Assembly: GCF_000711695.1 (NCBI RefSeq)
Contig: NW_013546927.1
Span: 1 to 64,000, forward strand
Length of the DNA: 64,000 nucleotides
Source of the DNA: Tilletiaria anomala UBC 951
Lineage: Eukaryota; Basidiomycota; Exobasidiomycetes; Georgefischeriales; Tilletiariaceae
Direction: 5' to 3'
Shown here: positions 20,695 through 30,931 of the stretch, piece after piece
How positions within the stretch are numbered: the stretch's first letter is position 1
Layout of the letters: each line of letters starts with the position of its first letter
Translations under genes and position numbers: made by a program
The notes under the pieces: generated by a model
What the model was told of the DNA's origin: nothing
Databases searched by the model: none
What the model saw: the letters and a program-made list of their open reading frames with translations, nothing else

Positions 20695-23444
20695 ATGAGC
20701 GCAAGAAAAGTGTCGGCAAGCTCGCTGCGCCATCCTGCGCGAGTCGCCGCGCTGGCAGTGATCCTACCTGGGAGAACGCACGTTCTCAGCTCCAGATCAC
20801 CACGAGACTGGGATTCTGTTCGATGGGCGGCAGCAATTGACATTACCACAGAGTTGAGCTCTAGAAGTATTTCAGCGTCTTGCAGGTGCCGCGCTAATGC
20901 TTTGAGACAGTCTCATCAGTATCAGCCTCAATCGCAAGGCGGCCGGGCTTCATGCAGCTCCGCATCAAAAGTCGCCGCGGCGAGAGCGTCACCTTCGTCC
21001 GCGGTCAAGAGCAATGATGCGACCACAACGCCGGACAGTCAAGGAAGCACACGCGCGGGAGTTGGCCATGCTTTGCGTTCCGAGAAAAGGAAGGTGCAAG
21101 GTTCTCGCACAGAACCAGAGATACAGGCATCATCTCAGCCTGTGGCCTCCAGCGCTGGATCCTCCTCTGGATCTCGGCCACAGCCCGCACATGCCGGCGG
21201 AAGCGGCAATCCCCCGGTCCCCCCCAATGCTGAACCTTTTATCGCTCGCGCATCATGCGCCAATGTGGCGTCTGAATCGTGGTCCAAATTGCTCAACCCT
21301 CGCACACTCGTCTCTCACCTGGATAGTTATGTCGTAGGGCAAACTCGCGCCAAGAAGATCCTCAGCGTTGCCGTGTACAACCACTATATCCGGGCCAGGA
21401 GGAAGTTAGAGCGAGAGCGCTGGGAGGATCAGCAGTACGAGAAAGAGCTTATGGAAAGCTATCAGGCCAAGTGTCGCGAGGAAGAAGCAAAATGGGTCGA
21501 GCTTGAGCGGCGCAAGGCTCAGGTTGCAGTCGCCGCTTCAGAGAAGCGGTTAGCACGCCAGTCTTCGTCTGCTCTTGAAGGCGAGGAAATCGTCAGAAGT
21601 TCCACCACAAAGAGCAGCACGTCACGGACTAAGAAGCCAACGGCGAGCGTATCTTCACGCGCGTTGTCTTCGACCCGAGCTTCCTTCAAAGCAAGCGCCA
21701 ACGAACCGACAGAGCTCGCAGCGGCGGAAGCCAGGGTGCATCAGGACATGCTCACTGACTACATTGGCCAGACAAGCGGTGTGAGGCGTGATGTGAATGA
21801 GTTTCCTTTGGTCACAGAGACCCCGTCAACGACTTCGTTCGATTATTTTTCCGCACATCGGCCTCCACCTCCACCTCCGCTTTCGCTATCTTCACCAAAG
21901 GGATCCACTTCTAACAAAAGCAAGGCGAAGCGAAAAGACGAGGAAAGTCTTTACGGGGATACAGAAGGACAGGTGGCCTCTGCCGCTCCTGGGATGCCGC
22001 TTGAATCCGGTCCACCGCCGCGCCTTTTCGAAAAGTCGAACATCCTGCTGATCGGTCCCACCGGTAGCGGAAAGACACTACTCATGAAAAGCCTGGCCGA
22101 GGCACTCCAAGTGCCATATGTGCACATCGATGCTACACCGCTGACGCAGGCCGGCTATGTGGGCGAAGATGTAGAAGTGATTGGGCATCGGCTGCTTGCT
22201 GCTGCCGGGTGGGATCAAGGGCGGGCAGAGCAGGGCATTGTTTGCATTGATGAGATTGTGAGCTGTGCATTGATTGTCGATTTCATGTGAGAATGTTGCC
22301 TGAACATTTGGGCATGCGACAGGATAAATTGGCTCGACGACAGGGCGATTCTGCTTCCAAAGATGTCAGCGGCGAAGGTGTGCAGCAAGCCCTCCTCCGC
22401 ATCTTGGAAGGGACCACGATCACTGTCACGGACAAGTCTGGCGCCAAGCCTGCCGCTGCGTCCTCTTCAGACGCCTCTTCGGCCTACAGCACAGCTGCTG
22501 GTCCTTGGTGGCCGCCTCACCAGCGCTTATCCGGCGAAGCTACCCTTGAGCCGCTGCCCAGGCGCCGTGGCGCGAGCGGCTCAGCAGCCGGCTCGTCATC
22601 AAGCGGTGGACAATCGACGTACCATCTCGACACGAGCGGTATCCTCTTCGTCCTCTCTGGCGCATTCGTCGGTCTCGACAAGGTCGTGCTCCAGCGCATT
22701 CAGCGACTGCAGAGTCAGTCCCAGGCGGATGCAATTAGCAAGACTGTAGAGGGTATTCAGGCGGAAACGGAACTTGAACCGCAAGACCTGCACACGTACG
22801 GTCTTATTCCGGAGTTCGTCGGTCGTCTACCGATCGTCGCATCGCTTGCTGAGCTCTCCGAGCAAGACCTCATGCGCGTGCTCGTCGAGCCGAAGAACGC
22901 GCTGGTAGCGCAGTATGAAGCTCTTTTCGCTGCGAGCGAAGTTATGCTTAAGATTACGAGTCCTGCCTTGCGTGTCATTGCCAAGCAGGCGGCTTCGAAA
23001 GGCACAGGGGCGCGCGGGCTTCGTCGTATATTGGAAGCTCGGCTGCTCGATGCAATGTACAGCACGCCTGGCAGCAGCGTGAGGTATGCGCTACTGGATG
23101 AGAAGGCGGCAAAGGGAGAAACTCAAGTCCAGCTCTTTGCCCGTGGTGGGAAGCACCAATTCTGGACTCTGTACGAGGACGAGGAAAAAGAGCAAGCTGC
23201 GAACGGAATGGGTATCAAAGTCGCTGGCATCGGGCGGCCACCGTCCACTGCTGCTGCTGCTGCTGCTGCAACAGCTCCAGCTTCTGCGCGCGGCAGTCTA
23301 GCGGTCGCAACGGCTACCAAGGCACCCTCACAGGTGCTGGTGTTGCGCAAGGGCTTGAATACCATCATGCGCAGGCGCACTCGCGTGCGCCTGACGCGGC
23401 CCTCGAGGGTTGGTAACATGCGAGTCCATTTCACAGTTGTTTAG
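20695..23444 (+). CDS. MCX1: Mitochondrial ClpX-type AAA+ unfoldase (Mcx1-like)
   Basis: ATP-dependent unfoldase of the mitochondrial matrix. Two exons, 20695-22257 and 22323-23444, give 894 aa. The Arg/Ser-rich N-terminus with almost no early acidic residues fits a mitochondrial presequence. Conserved parts are [26 protein letters not shown] (~residue 210), Walker A GPTGSGKT (~453), the pore loop GYVGEDVE and Walker B IVCIDEIDKLA, which spans the intron. Then come [31 protein letters not shown] and the sensor-2 block [12 protein letters not shown]. The bacterial zinc-binding domain is absent, as in fungal Mcx1. Two low-complexity insertions, about 200 aa before Walker A and about 60 aa after the ILEGT block, roughly double the length relative to E. 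coli ClpX (424 aa). Confidence 0.93.
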
Positions 23445-23685
23445 AGGGCTTTTGGTACGGAGACACGCAAGCCCACATGTAGCAGACAACTTTGCTTTTC
23501 CGGTTAACCTTCCGCAGTCAATAGATCGAAGCTAAGATTCCACACCAATTAGACGTTGATCATAACAAAGTGAGCCAGATTGAAGGGCGAACGGGAAAGG
23601 AGAGACAAGTCGAAAGGTTCTAGATTGCTTGTGTTTTGGAATGATATTACTTAATCAATATATCCAACGTCACATTGAAAGCTTC
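23445..23685. other. Short gap between ClpX and tRNA-Val
   Basis: A 241-bp AT-rich gap after the ClpX stop and before the tRNA. No gene is seen. Confidence 0.4.
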
Positions 23686-23788
23686 GCTCGGATAGCGCAG
23701 TGGTCAGCGCATTCGTCTTACAGTTATGTTGCTGTGTCAGCACCCAAAGTGGCACGAAAGGTCCTCGGTTCAAACCCGGGTTCGAGCA
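23686..23788 (+). tRNA. tRNA-Val (anticodon UAC) with intron
   Basis: The full cloverleaf can be drawn. The acceptor GCTCGGA pairs with TTCGAGC (one G-U) and the D stem is GCGC/GCGC with GG in the loop. The anticodon stem TTCGT/ACGAA has loop C-T-TAC-A, giving anticodon UAC (reads GUA). The T arm is CTCGG-TTCAAAC-CCGGG. An intron of about 30 nt (23723-23752) sits at the canonical place, one base 3' of the anticodon. A T5 Pol III terminator lies at 23795-23799. A-box and B-box sequences are intact. The amino-acid call rests on the anticodon. Confidence 0.9.
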
Positions 23789-23794
23789 TCTTAC

Positions 23795-23799
23795 TTTTT
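23795..23799 (+). terminator. Pol III oligo-T terminator of tRNA-Val
   Basis: A run of five T on the sense strand, seven bases after the discriminator base, the usual end signal for RNA polymerase III. Confidence 0.7.
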
Positions 23800-24110
23800 C
23801 CAACTGCAGGCTTCTAATTCTGTTACTTGCTTAACCCATCCTTATTTTTTATATATTCCGCTCCGTGGTATCCATTTGCTGCAATTGAAGTCAAGAACAC
23901 ACAGCCATGGCGCATGTCCAGGGAAAGTAAATTTGTGCCCCAGCAAGGTGATTGGGGAACATTATGATGAAGTTTTGCGCTCAAGCAATTCAACCACATG
24001 CGATTGCTCTGCATTGTATGGACTGGCATCTAGCCACGGCCCCACGAGAGCATGGTTAAGGATGTAGAAATGGTGTGAAGCAACTTCGGTATTCGTACAT
24101 GGACACGGAT

Positions 24111-25074
24111 TCACTGCACTTGCACTGCCAAACGCGCTTCTTCTTCCAGCTCCTTTTCCTCCGCAGGGAGCTGATCTCCCCCTTGATTCAACTTTCCGGT
24201 GCATGCCAGTCTGAGCAGTCCATAAGCCCGCTCGACGTCATCATTGACAATGACGACGTCCGCAGCGCCTGGTGTTCGGGCATACGCCAGCTCGTTTCCC
24301 GCCATACCGAGTCGCTTGCGTATTGAATCCGGTGCCTCCGTCCCTCGGCCTTCCAGCCGCTGCTTAAGCGCCGAGAACGATGGTGGCGAGAGAAAAATGA
24401 AAAGAGGGCGCGAGAGTGTTTCGATGTGCTGGGCTTTGATGATGCGTACACCCTGTGCGTCAATATCCAGGATGGCTCGCCGCGCGCGCGTGTCCCCCGA
24501 CTTGCCGCGCACGCCCTCTGTAGAGACGTCGGCGACAGCTTGGATCGTCGTGCCGTAGGAATTTCCGCCGAAGGATGCATGCTCGAGGAATGCACCAGCT
24601 TCAACCAGAGAAGCAAATGCCGAGGGCGTTACGAAATGATAAGCGACACCGTCTTCCTCGCCTGGTCGAGGCGCACGGGTCGTGTCTGGCAGCAAGAACA
24701 AGGAAGCACAGATACAACTCTTCAGTATGGAGAAAGGAAAAAAAATTGACACTTTGCAAGCCGTAATACCTACGGCTAACGCTGAACCCAAAATGGTTTG
24801 GGAACTCGGCAAATAGCTTTTTGAGCAGGGTGCTCTTTCCGACGCCAGATGGCCCAAAGATGACGATTGGCCGCTTGTCTGCTGGGATATTCAAGCTGCT
24901 TGCGGGCGTCAAAGTAGCGCCGGAAGTGGTGTTGGAGGCCATATTACGTGCAGAGAAAGAGTGCAGCACTGGATTGAGCAAGGAATGCGATTGGATCAAA
25001 GGGGACGTGTTCGTGGTCCAAGCAAGGGTGCACGGATGTCGAAGAGATGCAATGAGAGACTTGCGAAGAAGCAT
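24111..25074 (-). CDS. GUK1: Guanylate kinase
   Basis: Phosphorylates GMP to GDP with ATP. Two exons, 25074-24774 and 24685-24111, give 291 aa. The join reads [19 protein letters not shown], exactly the conserved GMP-binding stretch, which fixes the GTAGGT donor. The P-loop is GPSGVGKST. Further family blocks are [25 protein letters not shown] and FIFLSPPS. The first 44 residues ([14 protein letters not shown]...SARN) contain no Asp or Glu and look like a mitochondrial presequence. An internal Met at residue 45 (MASNTTSG) would give a cytosolic form of about the usual family length plus a short leader. It is divergent from the MAT2B-like gene. Confidence 0.94.
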
Positions 25075-25684
25075 ATGAGGTTCAAATTGCTAGAGAGACG
25101 ATCTCGGCTCGCATTCCCCGTGTTTCAGTCAAGGAGATGTAAGAGTAAGAGAATAAGAAGACTGTCGAAACAAACAGAGCGAATGAGCGGTGCTTAAGAG
25201 TGCTTAGCCCCCTTTTCTCCGCCTTTGCTCCATCAAAGTTACTCACAGTAGGAGCACGTTCACCTCAGTCTCCGTCGATCAGAACAGGGTTTCGTGTTTC
25301 TGCCGATGAGAACGCTCACTGGCTGTTGCAAAGAAATTGTATTCACAGGTCACTGGTGGGAGTTGTGAGGTGCGCAGCTGCCGTTGTCGTTGGAGATTAA
25401 TGAAGGGGCCAGACTCTCGAGACTCAATCCTCGATTGACCAAAAACTGACGAGCTCCAAGGGCATTTAAATTACATAATCAAGCTGGCCAGCGAGCCCAC
25501 ACCCTTGCGACAATGGGATACCAGTGCCCTATGTACATTGGCCACGGCATGCTTCAGTGTTACTAGCATGACCAAGGGAAGACGACGCCAAACCGCAATA
25601 GCCAATCGATCGCTGACTGATTTCCTGGAGATATTCTCTTGGCCGCTTGCCGCTGGCGAAGCGGCGCTCGAAGCAAAGGTGAAC
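25075..25684. promoter_or_regulatory. Divergent promoter region GUK1 / MAT2B-like gene
   Basis: 610 bp between two divergent starts. The plus frame upstream of 25685 is open back to 25505, but the added residues have no family match, so the later ATG is preferred. No distinctive motif is seen. Confidence 0.4.
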
Positions 25685-26898
25685 ATGTCGAGCAAGCCGA
25701 GGGTCGTCGTCACAGGCGCTTCAGGTTTGTTGGGGCGTGCCGTGTTCGAAAGATGCAAGACCGAAGGCTATGACGGTGCGTTGTTTCCTACTCCCCCTTG
25801 GTTGTTTCAGTGTCGTATCTTCGGCTGATAAAATATGTCTGCAGTCAAGGGGTTGGCTTACTCTCGTGCCAGGGATGGCCTGACTAAGTTAAACCTCACG
25901 TCTACCGACGAGGTCTATTCTTTCCTTTCATCGATAAAGCCCCACGTCATCATTCATTGCGCAGCAGAGCGCAGACCAGATGTGGTCGAAAAGGATCCTG
26001 AAGGAAGTGAGGCGCTGAATGTTGGCGTGCCGACTCACCTCGCGCAATGGTGTGCCTTTCAGGAGAAAGAGGGCGGGCAGCCAGCACCCTTATTGATCAA
26101 CATCAGCACGGACTACGTTTTCGATGGCAGCAAGCCGCCGTACAAGGTGGATGATGATCCCAATCCGCTCAACACATACGGGGTGTCCAAGCTACGAGGA
26201 GAACGGGCAGTCAGCGAGCACGGTATCAAAGGCAGGAGCGTCAATTTTCGCGTTCCTGTGCTGTGAGTGCTGCAGGTGCATGGTACATGTTTATCATAAG
26301 CTGATAAATCAATTCTCTTCAATGTTTTTGTAATTTGATGTTCAGGTATGGCTATGCAGAGAGTCCTGACGAGTCTGCAGTCAACATCCTCCTCACTACC
26401 ATTCAGCGACCATCGCAAGTGCCGAGCGCGCTCAAAAAGATGGACGCCTACGCCGTTCGCTATCCAACCAATGTCTCGGATGTGGCACGAGCCCTTGGTG
26501 ATCTCGTTAACTTGGCGTACGCTGAAGGTGGTGTGGCACCGCCGTCCTTACCACCGACTCTTCACTTTAGCGCCATGGAAGCTATGACAAAGTACGACAT
26601 GTGCAACGTCCTGGCGCGTGTCTGGAACAGCGTCCAAGCAGACCTGATTGAGTCCCAGCCTGAACTGCAGCCAGGAACCCTGGACGAGCAGATCGCGACA
26701 ACCGAGTACCTTGACCCCGAGTACGAGGTGGACCTCACCGCTGCGACGATGCGGCCACGCCATTGCAAACTCGATCTCAGCTCGACACGCGAGCTCGGTA
26801 TCAGCACTGACTGCGTGACGTTCGAGTCCTGGTGGAAAGGGTACCTAACTGAGGTATGTCACGTTTTGCACGTACCAGCAAATCAATCATATACCTGA
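25685..26898 (+). CDS. RmlD/MAT2B-like NAD(P)-binding reductase (possibly fused to Vps5)
   Basis: Extended short-chain dehydrogenase fold of the dTDP-4-dehydrorhamnose reductase family. The closest characterised relative by memory is MAT2B, the regulatory subunit of methionine adenosyltransferase II. Exons are 25685-25775, 25845-26262 and 26346 onward. The nucleotide motif is VVVTGASGLLG, followed by IIHCAAERRPD, ISTDYVFDG and the catalytic-type YGVSK. The domain ends about FESWWKGYLTE (residue 339). The coordinates given here end at the TGA (26896-26898) reached only if the next intron, 26854-26928, is kept. If that intron is spliced (GTATGT donor, GCTAAC branch site, TTTGCAG acceptor, phase 0), the frame runs straight into the Vps5 gene. 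The two may therefore be one gene of 1128 aa. Confidence 0.85.
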
Positions 26899-26928
26899 GC
26901 TAACTTTGCACTCGGAGCCTCTTTGCAG

Positions 26929-29438
26929 ACGGAGACGACACGTCTCGAAGCCGAGAGAAAAGCAGCCGCGGAGGCAGAGGAATGTCGGGTTAAGGAGGTA
27001 GCAGCAGCAGAGGAGAAACGGAAACAGGACGCGGAAGAGAGGAAAAGCCGCGAGGAAGAGGAGAAGTGTAAGAGAGAAGAAGCAGAGGCTGAGGAACGAA
27101 GTGCAAGGGTGGCGAAAGAGAAGGAAGAAGCGGAGAGGCTGGCGAACGAAATCGAAGAGGAGCGAAAGGAGAAAGAAAGAATAGAAACGGACAAAGCTGA
27201 GAGAAAGCAGCGGGAAGCGCAGGAGCTCGACCTACTTCATGCAGAGCAGCAGGCAGCCGAGCAGGAGACGGTTGTCAAAGCTGATGATATGGCCGAAGGC
27301 AAACTCAAATGTTCTACACATTCCGAGAGGCGAGCGCAAGATCCAATGGACCTGGTTGCCAAAAGCATTGAGCAGTCGGATGGAAACGAGATTCTTGAGC
27401 AGATGCAAGGCAGCTCAGAAGGCAAGGACGAGGACCAGAATGAGAATGATGGCCAAGGGCCGTCCGCTTCCAACTCTCCTCGACCATCTTTCTCTTCTCT
27501 CAGAGCTCGTCCCACACCACCAGCATCATCCTCCAGTCCAGATCCTAGCATGGCGCCACCACTACGGCCAAATAGCCTGCAAGAAGCAGGCGAGGCAATT
27601 CTGCGTCGAGCCAGCGCCGGCACAACCTCAAGCAAAGTCCATTCGAGTATAACGCCGCTGGGGGAGCCTTTAGCTGTAACTCGGCAAGTGTCCGGGTCGG
27701 TCGCATCTAGAGAAGACGCGAGGTCCTTACCTACGGCTTTGCTTAAGGGAGACGACTCACTGATTTCAACTGGCTCTACGGCCGCGCAAGACGCAGACTC
27801 GGATGGCTATGGAGAACCGAGTCCACGCCTGGAATCTACGATGCCGCGCTTTATCGACGAGCAGCGGGCCGCTGCGCCTGTACAAAGTGCAACTGCGGTG
27901 TCAGCTCTGGTCCTGCAGCAACAGGAGCAACAGCCGAAGCAAGCCCACGTGCCACCTCAACATCAACAGCCGCAGGAGCAAGGGGAGCCTGATTTCCCAG
28001 GTAGTGGTCCAAGTCCAGGTCCAGGTCCAGGCTCTGACCAAATCATGGTGCGCAGCACCATCAACGCTGTGGATGAACGCATTGCCGATGCCAACATGCG
28101 TGATGACCTGCCTGCAGAGCCGCATCAGCGCCGCTTCACTTTCGAAATCAAAGTTGGTGATCCGCAAAAGGTCGGTGACCCGGTCACCGCGCACACGGTC
28201 TACACTGTGCGCACGAAAGTGAGTCTATGCATTTGGTATCCCATTGTTGGTATCAGAGGATTGGGCTTCTTACATGTTCTGTACCGGCAGACCGACTGCT
28301 CGAATTTCCGAGCTCTGCAGTTCTCGGTTCTGCGCCGATATAACGACTTCAGATGGCTGCATGCTGCATTGGTAAACAATAACCCGGGCATGATTGTTCC
28401 ACCGGTGCCCGAGAAGGTCAAAATCGGTCGCTTTGCACCTGAGCTCGTCGAGTCGAGACGTCATGGACTCGAGACTTGCATCAACAAGATTTCCAACCAC
28501 CCTGTCCTCCAGCATGATGATGACCTCAGGCTCTTCCTCGAGAGCGATAACTTTGCACACGACGTCAAGATGCGTGATCTGCGCAAAGGCCCGGTGCCGA
28601 CGCCGGAGCAGAAAACCTACTTTGGCTGGAGCAGCAATATCGGCGGGCCCAAGTTTGTGGAGACAGACGAATGGTTCGAGCGGCAAAAGGGGTACCTCGA
28701 CTCACTTGAATCACAGCTGAGAAAGATCGTCAAAGCCATCAATACTCTTGCTCAACAGCGCAAAGACTTTGCTCATCAGACTTCCGAGTTCAGCAGCATG
28801 ATGATGGTCCTTTCTACCAGCTCGCTCTCTCGTGCCATGTGTACTTGCTTTGCAGGACTTGGTGAAGTGCAGCGACGTGCCCAGGAGCTCGCAGAGCTGC
28901 AATCCGACGCGGATATGCGCGAGATTGGCACGGTGATCTATGAGTACGAGCGCATCGTTGGCAGCGTAAGAAAGGCGTTTGCGACTCGCGTGGACGCCTG
29001 GTTGGCGTGGCAACTGGCAGAGGAGGATTTACACAAGCTGCGACGCAAGTACGAGAAGCTCAAGTCGGAAGGCGGGAGGGTCCACCCTGAGCGGTTGCAT
29101 TCGATGCTGCAAGATATTGCTGATAAGGAGTCCCAGTCGTTACATCTCAAAAAAATGTTTGATGACATCTCGAGGCGATGCAAGACAGAAATGGCGGCAT
29201 TCGATATCGAGAGGGTCGAAGAGTTCCGGAATGCTTTAGAGACCTGGATCGACGGCATGGTCGAACGACAGGAAGAGGTTAGCGCAATGCGTTTCACCCT
29301 TGAGCGACGTTCTTTTCTAACATACCTTTGTGGCCCCTTCTGCAGATGGCCAAAGAATGGGAGCATTACATCGCGCTTCTTGAGCGCCAAACGGGGCGGA
29401 CGATTGATGCGCCGGGGTCAAGGTCAAATGTAAGCTAG
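26929..29438 (+). CDS. VPS5: Vps5-type PX-BAR sorting nexin (retromer), possibly C-terminal part of a fusion
   Basis: Retromer-associated sorting nexin that tubulates endosomes for retrieval to the Golgi. Exons 26929-28218, 28291-29277 and 29346-29438. The order is a ~115-residue helix of alternating E/K/R/A, a disordered Ser/Pro/Gln region, and the PX domain (FTFEIKVGDPQKVGDP, FSVLRRYNDFRWLH, IVPPVPEK, RRHGLETCINKI). A BAR (Vps5) domain with GLGEVQRRAQELAEL then runs to the end. The first ATG in this frame is at 27289, inside the reading frame; from there the protein is 669 aa, near yeast Vps5 (675). The upstream helix has no ATG of its own and begins exactly at a splice acceptor, so it belongs either to a fusion with the reductase or to an unseen 5' exon. 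Confidence 0.9.
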
Positions 29439-30931
29439 CCTCATGCCGAAACGTTGGTAATGCTGGTACCAACACGTTGTTGGCCAGGTCTAGAAGGGGT
29501 GGAAAGTCAAGGAACGGTCAATGGCACTTAGCGAGAAGTGATACCTAGTCCTTGGTTGTTCCCACGACGTGCTATGCACCGGAATGCAACCCCTTGGCAC
29601 TTTGTCAAACTCCATACTGTCATATAAGCTCCATCCTGATCCCTAATGACTACCAATCACACTCTTTCGTGGAGATCTATTCTCATCGCTAACTCGCCCG
29701 CTATCGTGCCCGTCCGAAGCTGAGGCATGTGCCGACGCTGCATGGTCGAAGACGAACTGAGGCCAAGAAACACCATTGATTTGACATAGTTGATGCTCAA
29801 CTCTCGAGACACTCCACTGATTTCTTAGGCGCTCGTCATTCAGGACCATGACATATCAGAGCAAACCAAATATGGTTGTCCGCGCAAGGTTGATACCCGG
29901 TCTGGGGGATGTCTATCTTCTGCAATTCAAGCCCACAACGCAGGCGCATCCTCTGCACGCCACCTCGTTCTCTTACAAAAGCCTGATTGGGCCGTGGCGC
30001 GTCGTCGCATCACCGCTTCCGCTCTGGAAGTAACGCAAGGATATCTGCATCGTGTACGGATCGATCAACTTGCCCAAACGACGAGGCGCAGGTGAGAAAG
30101 ACAAGGAAGGCAATGACTGGTGCCGTATTTCTCCTTCAGCTTTGCGAGCGAGTACATGTGGCAAGAGGACTTCAATCCTCGGAGTGAACAAACGGTACAA
30201 GCGTCACTGATCTTGACTCAGAAGGAAAGTCCTCAGTAACGAAGCGCTGGATGCGCGGTGTTAATAGGCTGGCTATCAGTGCGTCAAGCAGATTAGTCTG
30301 GATCAGCGGGACTCTCGCCTTATTCTTGCCATACTAAGCTCTGATGTCAACACTCTGCTGTTCCAGGAATTGCATGGGCTGGCGAGGGAAAGGTCTATTG
30401 ATGCCTCTTACAGCAGCGTTGGAGATCATTGACCTTTTATCGCCATTCACTGCCCATATCAAACGCGGCGGTCCTCAACCGTGAGCCGAAGGCGGCCGGC
30501 CTGATCTCGTGGGCAAACCCGAATGGCATGTCGCGTATTTTTGGTGTTGCATACTTTGCACCGTCCGGAATCCACATGTGATTATAATGCGCCCAGAATC
30601 CCAGACGGACAAGTCCAAGACCCGACTCTGACAAGAGATTGAGTCATTTGACTTGCAATCGCAAAATGTTACTGTCGCGAACCACATGCGTTGGTGCCCG
30701 AGAATTACATGGCGAATCTTATGGTCCAATCGCTCAGAGACATCAAGACGCTCGACGTGGCCCAAAGAAAGTTGACAGGCGAATTCTACCAGCGGACGAC
30801 GTAGCTCTGCCGGATACCACATTTCAAGGTATGCCAAAGGGAGCTCTGGTAGAAGCGGCAATATTGTTGGGGATTGTAATTACGCAAAAGCCATCTATGT
30901 ATGGAGTTGATAGAGTACAGCCACATCAGGC
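29439..30931. other. Intergenic tract between VPS5 and bromodomain gene
   Basis: 1.5 kb between convergent gene ends. Two minus-strand frames, 30861-30475 (PLAYLEMWYPAELRR, RLDHKIRHV) and 30634-30437 (RLGFWAHYNHMWIPDG, IRDMPFGFAHEIRPAAFG), have coding-like composition but no family I recognise and no clear start. They may be remains of a decayed gene. Nothing else stands out. Confidence 0.35.

Noticed and set aside
28774-28860. Possible intron in VPS5 (GTCCTT ... TTTGCAG)
   Set aside because: The encoded residues VLSTSSLSRAM...FAGLGEVQRR fit the BAR domain alignment, so the stretch is coding.
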